A stretch of DNA of 26,956 bases, taken from positions 1-26,956 of IMG/VR virus record IMGVR_UViG_3300032235_000390. One strand, 5' to 3'. Origin of the DNA: a virus. Numbering within the stretch: position 1 is the stretch's first letter; every line of letters begins with the position of its first letter. Made by a program: the position numbers and the translations under genes. Shown piece by piece: positions 7,202-14,961 of this stretch. The notes below the pieces were generated by a model that saw only the letters and a program-made list of their open reading frames with translations, did not search any database and was not told where the DNA came from.

Positions 7202-7234
7202 CGAAGAGAGAGATGGTCGCTACTAATATAGCTA

Positions 7235-8710
7235 CTACTGCATCGGAGGCAAGGAGAAGCCTCCCGTCGCGCCTCTAGACTTTTGCAGATTCGATTGATA
7301 CCTCTGCTCAGTCTGCTTCAGATCCTGCAGAATAGTTGCCGGGATGCTGACGGCTGGTGATTCGAGGGTCGGGCGACCCTGGCTGCGTGTATAATCCATG
7401 AGGGCAGTGGCAACCGGCCCGGCGACCGACATCGCTAATCCGGGTGGTCCAAAACCCGGTGCGATCCGGGGTAGCATGGTCATCGCCGAACCCAAGGCAC
7501 CGGTACCCATTCCCACTGCTCCGGGGACATCACCCTGCCGAGCGCGTTCAGCGGCTTCTGCAGCTTGAGCACCCATCGACATGCCACCCAGAGTGCTAGT
7601 CATCAGCGGACTGCGGCTCATGACATTGGCGACCCTTTGGCCCATCGAGGGCTTCGGGGGTTCGACCGGAGGGATCGGTACTCGGCGAGCGCCGCGAGGG
7701 CCACCACCTGCCGATTCGGGCAGTAGTAGATCCGCACGTTCTGGTGTCATCTTGTACCCGGGACCGATTTTGGCTTCCGCTTCGCGAACCTGACGGGCTA
7801 CATCCCAAGATCCGCCCGGACCCTTCGACATATCCGCTGCACGTGCCGCATCAAAATCGGTCAGACCGAACTGCTTTGCATAGTTAAACGTGCCTTGGCC
7901 ACCCGCCGGTGTCCGAGTGACCGGGCCTCGCGGAGGGGGCATGCCGCCTTGACTCGGAGCCGCTGAAGGCGCACCCGGAGCACCGGCAGGCGGGGGTGGT
8001 GCACCCAAGCGTTCCAGAGCGGTCAGGCCACCGGAAATCGCCGGTTTGACTGTCTGGTAGGCACCGAGTGATCCACCGATCATCGTGCCCGGAATAGCAC
8101 CCGCCGCCATCGCGGATGGGGTGAATCCCAGTTTCGGGCCACCGGCTTCCTCGGGCGGGCTGGCGATAGGATCAGCCTTCCAAGTCTCATCGGCGCTGAC
8201 CGGAACTGGGCCAGCGTCTGGATACGGGGCATCGGCGGTGGGTGCAGAAGCTGAGGGTGCGGTTCCTGTCTCTCCTACAGGCGTTAGGATGCCACCGGAC
8301 ATACGATTGACCATATCCACGTATTCGATCGTCTTGTCACCGATATCCGCCGGATCACCAGTCTTGAAGAATTTCGCATCTGGACCCATGTGGTACGCGG
8401 CCACCACCTTGGTCAAATCCGAACCAATGTTCTTGTGCTCGGTCAGGCGATTTAGGAAGGTGATACCGCCACGAATATTCTCTTTTAGATCCCGGGGGTT
8501 TACCTTCATGTCTTTTGCGGTTCCGGGCATGAGCTGCATCACCCCCATCGCGCCCGCTCCCGAATCCTTGACATTCGGGTTAAAGCGGCTCTCGACATAC
8601 GCGATTGACAACGCCAGATCCGGGTTCACCCCCTGTGATTCTGCCTCTTTGATGATCATCTCCGCGACCATTAGTTGGTCGTCGGAAAGCTTCGAGACGT
8701 CGAATTTCAT
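7235..8710 (-). CDS. Virion-associated protein with N-terminal lytic transglycosylase (SLT) domain
   Basis: A 491-residue protein. Residues about 15-135 form an SLT-type lysozyme-like domain that cleaves peptidoglycan glycan strands: the catalytic Glu is E40 in AYVESRFNP, followed by GAMGVMQLMPGTA (about 54-66) and VAAYHMGP (about 103-110), the three standard motifs of the family. The rest (about 140-491) is Pro/Gly/Ala-rich with low complexity and no recognised fold. The gene is the last in the virion module and the terminator follows its stop. The start has a GGAG ribosome binding site and overlaps the upstream gene by ATGA. Its place among large internal-type proteins suggests that it is packaged and locally opens the wall during DNA entry, like the SLT part of T7 gp16, rather than acting as the endolysin. 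Confidence 0.88.
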   Translation of the reverse strand: MKFDVSKLSDDQLMVAEMIIKEAESQGVNPDLALSIAYVESRFNPNVKDSGAGAMGVMQLMPGTAKDMKVNPRDLKENIRGGITFLNRLTEHKNIGSDLTKVVAAYHMGPDAKFFKTGDPADIGDKTIEYVDMVNRMSGGILTPVGETGTAPSASAPTADAPYPDAGPVPVSADETWKADPIASPPEEAGGPKLGFTPSAMAAGAIPGTMIGGSLGAYQTVKPAISGGLTALERLGAPPPPAGAPGAPSAAPSQGGMPPPRGPVTRTPAGGQGTFNYAKQFGLTDFDAARAADMSKGPGGSWDVARQVREAEAKIGPGYKMTPERADLLLPESAGGGPRGARRVPIPPVEPPKPSMGQRVANVMSRSPLMTSTLGGMSMGAQAAEAAERARQGDVPGAVGMGTGALGSAMTMLPRIAPGFGPPGLAMSVAGPVATALMDYTRSQGRPTLESPAVSIPATILQDLKQTEQRYQSNLQKSRGATGGFSLPPMQ

Positions 8711-10320
8711 GGTTTATCTCCTCGACGCTTGCGAACTTCATCCATGATGGCGTTTCTGGTCGTGGTAGAAGTCTCCCCATCACGCTTGCGATATGGGATA
8801 TTCAGATTCTTAGACAGCCATTTCTCGAATGCATCGGATAATTGGCTATACTGTTTCGTGTCCTTGAAATCATCCACTGTCTTATTACCGCCCTGCGACT
8901 TATTCCACTTGCGGTAGGCATCGGCAACGTCCATATCGAAGTCGAATGACCGACCGGCCAGCATCATCTTCTTCTGTAGTGCTTGTGGGGTGTCATAACG
9001 ACTACCGATGATATCTTTGATCGGTTGACCTTCAAGGTTAGACACTGAACCCATGCCTGAACCCGCATAGATCTGTTTACGCATTCCGAGTTCGAGCCGA
9101 GCAAGGTTACTGGTCAGGATCGACAGATCGGTAAAGTCCGCGATTTTAAAATCCGGATCTACCTTCTGCAGTGCGGATTCGAGATCGGTCTTCTTGATGT
9201 CCACTTGGACACCGGGCGCACCCGACGCCGTGTGTGCTTGCAGCGAATCCTGAATCACCTGCCAGATGGCATTGCCGACACCCGGTTTGTTCAGGTAACC
9301 CGCGATTTTGGGATTTTTATTCAGGATGGTCAAGTTCTCGGCGGCAGCGGCTCGAGCTAGACGCGCATCGGATGCGATTCCCAATAATTTTGACGTCCGC
9401 TCGGCTTTTTCTTTCGCCAAGGTCGTCGCGACTTCTTTCTCTCGCGCCAGCTCGACCTCACGCTGCTGCATGGTCTTGGGTTCGGTGGCGTCGCCGGTTA
9501 TTGGTGCGGGTTCGACGGGTCTAGTACCCACGCCCTTCGAGTACTTATCGATGATTCTGTACACGCCCTTCGCGTCGCCTTTGTCACGGGCTGCACGAAT
9601 AGCCATGACGTCTTCCATTGACATCATCAAATCACCGCCGGTTTCCGGCACATATTCTTTGCGCTGCTCGGCCCCCGGAATCGCTCGGGTCGTTCCGGTG
9701 CTTTTATCGAGCACATAGCCTTGTCCAGCTGCATATTGGTCTTGCTCGACTTTGCGTTGATCGAGTGCCAGCTTGAACTCGGTCTCCAGCGCCTCGCCGT
9801 AGTCCTTGTCCACCATCTTCATGCGCGAGATGACACGCGGACTCAGGGGTTTACCCTGTAGTGGTCCCGACATCTGCGACACGACCGGAGCCGCCGGTAG
9901 CTCACCCTCGATGGCTGCACCCTCGGGTGCCATACCCGGAGCACCACCCACCGGCATCTCCTTCGACAGGTCGGCGAGTGCTTGGCGTTTGAGCGCTTGA
10001 CCGGCACCCATTTGGGCCAGCTGGAGCTGCATCATCGCATTGTCCCGTAGATCCTTCTCTTCGGCCATCTGAGCACCGGCATAAGCCTTCGCCCCACGAC
10101 CCAGCGCCTCACCGAAAGACCCGGTGCGACCGGGATCCAGCATCTCACCCGCCAATGCCAAGAATGGCATACTAATGCGGTTGGTGTTGCGCTGTTCGAG
10201 CAGGTCCATTAGCCGTTGCTCGGCTTCTTGTGCTGCCGCGAATTTTTGCGCGTAGTCCGATCCTGGACCACCCAACACTTCGGGTGCGACGAGATTCGCC
10301 GATTTAAGTGCTGATGCCAT
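8707..10320 (-). CDS. Large helical virion protein, probable internal or ejection protein
   Basis: A 537-residue Ala/Lys/Glu-rich protein, predicted mostly helical, with no recognised catalytic motif. Heptad-like segments near residues 25-45 and 285-335 (REVELAREKEVATTLAKEKAE) suggest coiled coils. I place the start at the ATG at 10320 because GGGGTGG lies 6-8 bases upstream. An ATG at 10335 in the same frame would add MGWLI but has a poorer upstream sequence and would overlap the preceding gene. The stop overlaps the SLT gene by ATGA. Its position between other internal-type proteins, and its size, match the internal virion or ejectosome proteins of podophages (gp15/gp16 of T7; gp7, gp16 and gp20 of P22 are functional analogues), but sequence alone does not prove it. 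Confidence 0.8.
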   Translation of the reverse strand: MASALKSANLVAPEVLGGPGSDYAQKFAAAQEAEQRLMDLLEQRNTNRISMPFLALAGEMLDPGRTGSFGEALGRGAKAYAGAQMAEEKDLRDNAMMQLQLAQMGAGQALKRQALADLSKEMPVGGAPGMAPEGAAIEGELPAAPVVSQMSGPLQGKPLSPRVISRMKMVDKDYGEALETEFKLALDQRKVEQDQYAAGQGYVLDKSTGTTRAIPGAEQRKEYVPETGGDLMMSMEDVMAIRAARDKGDAKGVYRIIDKYSKGVGTRPVEPAPITGDATEPKTMQQREVELAREKEVATTLAKEKAERTSKLLGIASDARLARAAAAENLTILNKNPKIAGYLNKPGVGNAIWQVIQDSLQAHTASGAPGVQVDIKKTDLESALQKVDPDFKIADFTDLSILTSNLARLELGMRKQIYAGSGMGSVSNLEGQPIKDIIGSRYDTPQALQKKMMLAGRSFDFDMDVADAYRKWNKSQGGNKTVDDFKDTKQYSQLSDAFEKWLSKNLNIPYRKRDGETSTTTRNAIMDEVRKRRGDKP

Positions 10321-10322
10321 GA

Positions 10323-11366
10323 TTAACCACCCCAATAACTGCTGCTACCACCGCCACCGGGCGTATTGCCGCTCGTATTACCGCCGCCACCACTTGGAGG
10401 CGTGTAATAGGTCGGAGGAGTGATATTGATGTAATCTTTAAAGTAGTCGCCACCCGAACCAGATGAGCCGCTACCGCTGGTCGCACCTTTGAGCAGGTTG
10501 CCCAAGAAGTCAGCCACGCCGGTCGCCGCGCTCTTACCGGATCCAGAAGACGAGAACAACGATCCCAGACCCACGATGGTCTGCAGTGGCGACGCGCTGT
10601 ACGCACCCGGCATCGGGCCAGTGTAACGCTGGTTTACACTGGTCGGCACGTTGTAACCGCGCAGGAGTCCAGCTGCATTGGTCGCCATCTTTAGTGGTGC
10701 TTCGATTCTGGCTTGCTCGTACGCTTGCTGCAAGGCACCGGCATCGAGGAGGCCGCGACCACCGGCTAGTCCCAGCTCTTGCTCTTTGCTGGCGAGCGCA
10801 CCTTGAGTCTGCGCTGCCTGATTTCGCAGGTTCGCTTCCTGCAGGGCCGCGTTCATCGCATCCGAATACCCGGCTCGCAGCACCTCGGCTTGCTTTCCGG
10901 TCAGACCTGCCTGAATGTCGGCCAGCGTTTGGCCCGACACGTCCGCGAATCGCTTGGAACCAAACCCACCGGTGCCACCAAATGCGGCCTTCAGACCCGG
11001 CATGATGTTGCGTTGGACGTTCATCGCGGACTGGCGCGACAATTCGTCCACCACCGACTGCGTGTACGGGTTCATCAGCGACTGGATGGCACCCGGGGTG
11101 ATACCCTCTGCGGCTCTTGCAGCGGTCGTGGTCGCCGCCCCTAGAGTGGGCTTGTAGGCGGTCGAGGCATCACCGATCTGGCCAAACCCCTGTGTTTGCA
11201 GGTTCGAGAACCCGGCCACCATCTTGGACGGATCCATGCCCGTCGCTGCCGTACCCGCCGCCGCGAGGTTACTGAGGTAATTATTGTAATAATCCGGCGC
11301 AGTGGTCGTCTGCGCGGTGGTAGTGGTAACGTCCGGTAGCGGCGCGCCTTGAACAAAATCAGCCAT
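10323..11366 (-). CDS. Ala/Gly-rich virion protein, probable internal or ejection protein
   Basis: A 347-residue protein. The N-terminus is Thr-rich (about 13-24). Residues about 70-240 are Ala/Gln-rich amphipathic helices containing GLKAAFGGTGGFGSKR and the segment LRNQAAQTQGALASKEQE. The C-terminal 60 residues are low-complexity Gly/Ser/Pro/Tyr, ending YWGG. I recall similar helical proteins with a central AAFGGTGGFGSxR motif from podophage virion modules, without an assigned activity. There is no signal peptide, although a weak hydrophobic stretch lies near residues 260-275. The start overlaps the stop of the upstream gene (TAATG), which indicates tight coupling, and the stop lies 3 bases before the next ATG. 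Confidence 0.78.
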   Translation of the reverse strand: MADFVQGAPLPDVTTTTAQTTTAPDYYNNYLSNLAAAGTAATGMDPSKMVAGFSNLQTQGFGQIGDASTAYKPTLGAATTTAARAAEGITPGAIQSLMNPYTQSVVDELSRQSAMNVQRNIMPGLKAAFGGTGGFGSKRFADVSGQTLADIQAGLTGKQAEVLRAGYSDAMNAALQEANLRNQAAQTQGALASKEQELGLAGGRGLLDAGALQQAYEQARIEAPLKMATNAAGLLRGYNVPTSVNQRYTGPMPGAYSASPLQTIVGLGSLFSSSGSGKSAATGVADFLGNLLKGATSGSGSSGSGGDYFKDYINITPPTYYTPPSGGGGNTSGNTPGGGGSSSYWGG

Positions 11367-14305
11367 TATTTCGCCTCTTTGAAGTATGCCAGTGGCGATT
11401 TCGCCTTAGGCGGTATTTTATCATTCGGAGCGCCCCTTTTGTGCGATCGGATCAGCTCGCGCATTTTGTCAAGCCTCTTGGCACCTTCCTTGTTCGAGCC
11501 ATCACCGAGTGCCGCCACGATATCGGCGTCAAATACATACTCACCATCGGCCAGTCGGGCGTCGATCAGATCGTCCTGACCACCACCCGCACCCTGCACG
11601 TAGTGCGAGCCTTTGTGTGGCACCTTGCCGAGACCACCCTTGGCCGCGAACAGCGCTGCGAATGGGGTGTTCAGCCCACCCCTCGCAAAGCTGGCCAAGC
11701 CACCCCGAGCCAGAGTGACCGTAGGCGCGGTAGGAGTAGTGTAAAACGGACTCTGAGTCATCGACAGCAGCGCATTCGGCGACCCGTAATTGTAAAAGGA
11801 TGGGGCCGCAGGCTTTTGCTGTGACAGGAACGGTTCGGGCGTCATCGTCGCCTGTGACACATTTTGCATGGTGTATGCATTAGGGTCGGTGGACGAAACC
11901 GGTGCGGATGGTTCGAAATCCGAAAATGGTAGGTACATATCTGGCTCTTCTCTAGGTGCTTCGGGTTGTTGACCTTCGACGGGCATGTCTTCGAAAATCT
12001 CGGAAGTCTCTTCGATCGGGTCGAACACTGACTGATAACCCGGTCTCTTGAGTAAGCTGGCTTTGAGGAAATTCTCTTTGAGGCTTGGCGACTTCCAATC
12101 GGGAATGGCTTGCGGTTCTTCAATGATAAGCCCAAATGGCCCGATCTCGGGTCTCTCGATGTCTAGGCCTATGTTGGAGACGATGTTCGGCGGTGGACCA
12201 CCCCGTCTCTGCGTACTGCCCTCTCCCATCAGCTCGCGGGCGCGTTGCAAGCGAAGATCGGCCTCTTCGCGGCCCTCGACGGTCACCTCTTGAAGCCTAC
12301 CTACTTTCTCTTTTTCGGCTGCCTCGGCCTCGGTCGCCACCGCAGCGGCGTTGGTCAGTTTAGTCTTTGCATCAGCGATAGCCTTCGCATCACCCGACGC
12401 GGTCGCGGCATTAAGTTCGTTCTGCGCATTAGTCAGGTTTATCTTCGCCTGCCCAGACATCAGACGAGCCTGCACCGCAGAATTCACCGCCTGCTTGTAA
12501 AAATCCTGGCTGGTAAATGGACTGCCCGGTGTGGCCGTTGGAGCCATGTATGGTTCGGATCCTAGAATCTCTACAGGATCATTAGGTGCACCCGAACCTT
12601 TGGAGTATATCACCTCTCCTTGGTCGATGAACTTGTTAGTCGCCCCGGGGAATCGGTTGTACTTCGATAGATCGGGTGTCTCTGTGGTGTCAAAGACTGG
12701 ACGCGTGGTCGAGGCACTGACTGTGACTGGCGCCAGTGTACCACCGGGACCAGATGGTAGATCCTGCGATAACCCACCTACAGTCTCATAAGTGACCGGT
12801 CTTTGCGCGTCCAATGGATCATATGTACCGGTGTATTCATACCGTGTACCGTCAGGAGCGGTCGCGGTGAAACGACGTTTGTATGTGTAACTGCCGTCTT
12901 CCTGTAATTCTGGGATGATATCACCCGCCAACTCGCCTTGTCTTGGCGCGAGTTCGGGCATGTTCATCACATCCCTTGGCACCCTCGAGAAGCTTGCGGG
13001 TAGTATCGTACCTGATGCGTCAGCGGTCGAGCTATATAGGAAATCGATCTTCGCCTGTAGTTGTTCTTCGGGCGACATCGACTCATACTTCTTCTGAGCG
13101 ACGTAATCACCGGCTGAATTCTCGATATCACCAGTGTTGAATAATGACGCGAGTTCTTTGGTGGTTGCTTGGCGACCAAGTTCAGTCTCAAATCGGGATT
13201 TCGTGTTGTTTAGATCGCGGTACGCCTTCGCGACGACATCTACGTTCTCGGCCTCTTGCTTCGTAAACAAGTCCGTCGCATCAGTCAAGCTCTTCTGGCT
13301 GGCTACGTAGTCGTTGTAATAGGTGTCGTAATCTGCAACGGCTTTGTTAAAATTCGCTTGTGTTGACGCGATATTGTCTCGCTGACCATTCAAGAAGGCC
13401 ACATAATCGTTCGCGTCTTTGACAGCAGCGTTTAATGCAGGAATGGTTTCGTCTACTTTGGCTTTGTAATAAGTCGCGTACTTGTTTGGACCATTCTTGT
13501 TGTACGCATCCACCGCAGCGTCATATTTCTTTTTTGCGGCTTCATACTTATCGATTTTGGGGTCTAGACCTGCGACGTCTTGATTATACTGATCAATCGC
13601 GGAATTATAATTGTCAGCCAGCGTTTGCTGCAGCTTTATGTTATCTTCAAGATTGGTCGCGGCGGTGTTCGTTTTTTTGTAGGAATCGCGCAGCTCTTTG
13701 CTGTAATCTTTGAGATTAGTCTTTAGGTAATTGCCAGCACTTTCTGCCAGTTCAGCGACCGCAGCTTCAGTTGGATTTTGGCCGAGTGTCTTTGCAGCCA
13801 GTGCACTATTGATCGCTCGTTGGGCGGGATCAGGGAGTGCATTAAAGGTCTGCGATTGCTTGGTGACTGCTTGAATTCCAGACAACGCGGTAGCTGATAA
13901 CCCGGCGGTCAAGCCACCTTTAATCAATGCTTCAACAGGGTCACCACCATAAGCCGCTGCCATTAAAGCAGAAGAGGTACCACCCGCAGCAGTTGCACCT
14001 GCAATGTTCCCGAATGTCTTGGATAGTTCTGGGAATTTAGACGCGGTGGCCGAGGACACGGAATTCGCGACTTTGGCTCCTACGAACCCGCCGACGTATG
14101 TGGTCACACCCCCTAGCGCCGCCGATTTTAAAATATCCCCGGCATCACCACCTTGGAGTGCTGTCACGCCGCCCGAAATCAAGCCCGCACCGATCGCGGT
14201 CGCGGTAAGTGTCGATACAGTGCCCAATCCGACTAGCGCGGCTGCACCAGCCCCAAGGGCAGCTGCTCCTCCGGTACCTACGGCAATGGCTACGACTAAT
14301 GGCAT
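11366..14305 (-). CDS. Very large virion protein with glycine-zipper N-terminus and coiled-coil body
   Basis: A 979-residue protein, the longest of the internal module. Residues 1-80 are strikingly small and hydrophobic (Gly/Ala/Val/Thr), with repeated GxxxG-like spacing and two or three possible membrane-inserting helices. Residues about 190-420 are long charged coiled coils rich in Asn, Asp, Lys and Tyr. The part near 640-690 is a second helical stretch (AKINLTNAQNELNAA). Near the C-terminus are repeated RGGLASFARGGL-type turns and the conserved text GGGQDDLIDARLADGEYVFDADIVAALGDGSN, followed by a basic tail; I recall this ending from phage tail and internal proteins. A membrane-active head plus coiled coil suits a protein that is ejected and spans the host envelope during DNA entry. 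Exact role unproven. It starts 1 base after the upstream stop. Confidence 0.8.
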   Translation of the reverse strand: MPLVVAIAVGTGGAAALGAGAAALVGLGTVSTLTATAIGAGLISGGVTALQGGDAGDILKSAALGGVTTYVGGFVGAKVANSVSSATASKFPELSKTFGNIAGATAAGGTSSALMAAAYGGDPVEALIKGGLTAGLSATALSGIQAVTKQSQTFNALPDPAQRAINSALAAKTLGQNPTEAAVAELAESAGNYLKTNLKDYSKELRDSYKKTNTAATNLEDNIKLQQTLADNYNSAIDQYNQDVAGLDPKIDKYEAAKKKYDAAVDAYNKNGPNKYATYYKAKVDETIPALNAAVKDANDYVAFLNGQRDNIASTQANFNKAVADYDTYYNDYVASQKSLTDATDLFTKQEAENVDVVAKAYRDLNNTKSRFETELGRQATTKELASLFNTGDIENSAGDYVAQKKYESMSPEEQLQAKIDFLYSSTADASGTILPASFSRVPRDVMNMPELAPRQGELAGDIIPELQEDGSYTYKRRFTATAPDGTRYEYTGTYDPLDAQRPVTYETVGGLSQDLPSGPGGTLAPVTVSASTTRPVFDTTETPDLSKYNRFPGATNKFIDQGEVIYSKGSGAPNDPVEILGSEPYMAPTATPGSPFTSQDFYKQAVNSAVQARLMSGQAKINLTNAQNELNAATASGDAKAIADAKTKLTNAAAVATEAEAAEKEKVGRLQEVTVEGREEADLRLQRARELMGEGSTQRRGGPPPNIVSNIGLDIERPEIGPFGLIIEEPQAIPDWKSPSLKENFLKASLLKRPGYQSVFDPIEETSEIFEDMPVEGQQPEAPREEPDMYLPFSDFEPSAPVSSTDPNAYTMQNVSQATMTPEPFLSQQKPAAPSFYNYGSPNALLSMTQSPFYTTPTAPTVTLARGGLASFARGGLNTPFAALFAAKGGLGKVPHKGSHYVQGAGGGQDDLIDARLADGEYVFDADIVAALGDGSNKEGAKRLDKMRELIRSHKRGAPNDKIPPKAKSPLAYFKEAK

Positions 14306-14716
14306 TTACATCTCCAATACGTAAGCGGTGGTGGGCTCACCATCCACTTCGATGTCTAGTATTTTCCACGGCAATCCGGTCATCTTGGCGATGCGTTTGA
14401 ATTGTGGGTCGCTCGCGTAGGAATATGCGACGGTGATACCAATATTCTTCAGATACTTCATCAGGTCCACATAATCTCTCACCAGATCGCGAGGATTCTT
14501 TTCTGAACCGACGGTATGAAATTCGATCGCGCCCTTGCCACGTACGAGCACTAGAAATAATACATTTCCCAGATGCACCAATTTTGCGCCCGGATCTTGC
14601 ACTGCCTCCGCGAGCTTGGAGATTGATTCATCGATTTCTTCGGGAGACTGGCCTTGCGACTGGAAAAAGTCGTAGGCGATCTGGTATACCCGCTGGTTAT
14701 GTTCTTCTTGGTTCAT
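14306..14716 (-). CDS. Small virion-module protein of unknown function, possible GNAT-like fold
   Basis: A 136-residue soluble acidic protein. The N-terminal third is helical (YQIAYDFFQSQGQSPEEIDE). The middle has two strands, LVHLGNVLFLVLVRGKGAIEFHTV, and the remainder alternates helix and strand (YLKNIGITVAYSYASDPQFKRIAKMTGL). This strand order, with an internal charged site and a late helix-strand pair, resembles GNAT acetyltransferases. However, the canonical acetyl-CoA loop (Q/RxxGxG/A) is absent, so catalytic activity is doubtful. It lies between the small Trp-rich protein and the giant coiled-coil protein and overlaps the former by ATGA. Reported as conserved hypothetical with a speculative fold. 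Confidence 0.75.
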   Translation of the reverse strand: MNQEEHNQRVYQIAYDFFQSQGQSPEEIDESISKLAEAVQDPGAKLVHLGNVLFLVLVRGKGAIEFHTVGSEKNPRDLVRDYVDLMKYLKNIGITVAYSYASDPQFKRIAKMTGLPWKILDIEVDGEPTTAYVLEM

Positions 14717-14961
14717 TCAGCACCCGCATTTACCGCGCCAATTAACTGCTCCGCCCAGTCACGCCAGTCATTAAACGTGTACGGGTTCGGTGCCGCTTCG
14801 TTGGCGAATATGTCGATGGCTAATAACCCTGCCGCCCAATCCTGCCAATTCATACCTTTGAATGGGATCACGATATTCTGCGCTCCGTACTGCTCGCATA
14901 TCAGCGCCGCCCAATCATCGAACTCCATGTAACGCGGGTCATATGGGATATAATTCGCCAT
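14713..14961 (-). CDS. Small Trp-rich protein with three DWA repeats
   Basis: An 82-residue acidic protein with no signal peptide or membrane segment. Three imperfect internal repeats are visible, each centred on DWA followed by a hydrophobic helix: FDDWAALICEQY (about 14-25), NWQDWAAGLLAIDIF (about 38-52) and NDWRDWAEQLIGAV (about 64-77), with DWA at 16, 41 and 68. The spacing of about 25-27 residues suggests three similar short helical hairpins. No known family comes to mind. It is tightly packed between the gp10-like tail hub gene (TAATG overlap at its start) and the GNAT-like gene (ATGA overlap at its stop), so it is probably a tail or internal component or assembly factor. Confidence 0.8.
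   Translation of the reverse strand: MANYIPYDPRYMEFDDWAALICEQYGAQNIVIPFKGMNWQDWAAGLLAIDIFANEAAPNPYTFNDWRDWAEQLIGAVNAGAE

Larger units (their letters stand above)
6704..7234. other. 531-base non-coding hub between virion and replication modules; candidate control region or origin
   Basis: No gene is supported here. The stretch separates the end of the virion operon (7235) from the first replication gene (6703). Seen in order from the left: an AT-rich end (about 6710-6745) carrying an extended -10 for the primase; a rightward promoter candidate at 6755-6783; eight TGGAAC/GTTCCA hexamers between 6850 and 7120; several inverted repeats, including GTGTTC/GAACAC (7043-7048 and 7066-7071) and TATTCG/CGAATA (7126-7131 and 7142-7147); and the terminator of the virion operon at 7157-7201. 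The mix of iteron-like repeats, an AT-rich tract and an adjacent primase gene resembles a replication origin, but a repressor-controlled promoter region would look similar. Confidence 0.7.

Noticed and set aside
8085-8747. 220-codon plus-strand open frame
   Set aside because: Antisense to the SLT-domain protein, whose catalytic motifs are intact; no ribosome binding site.
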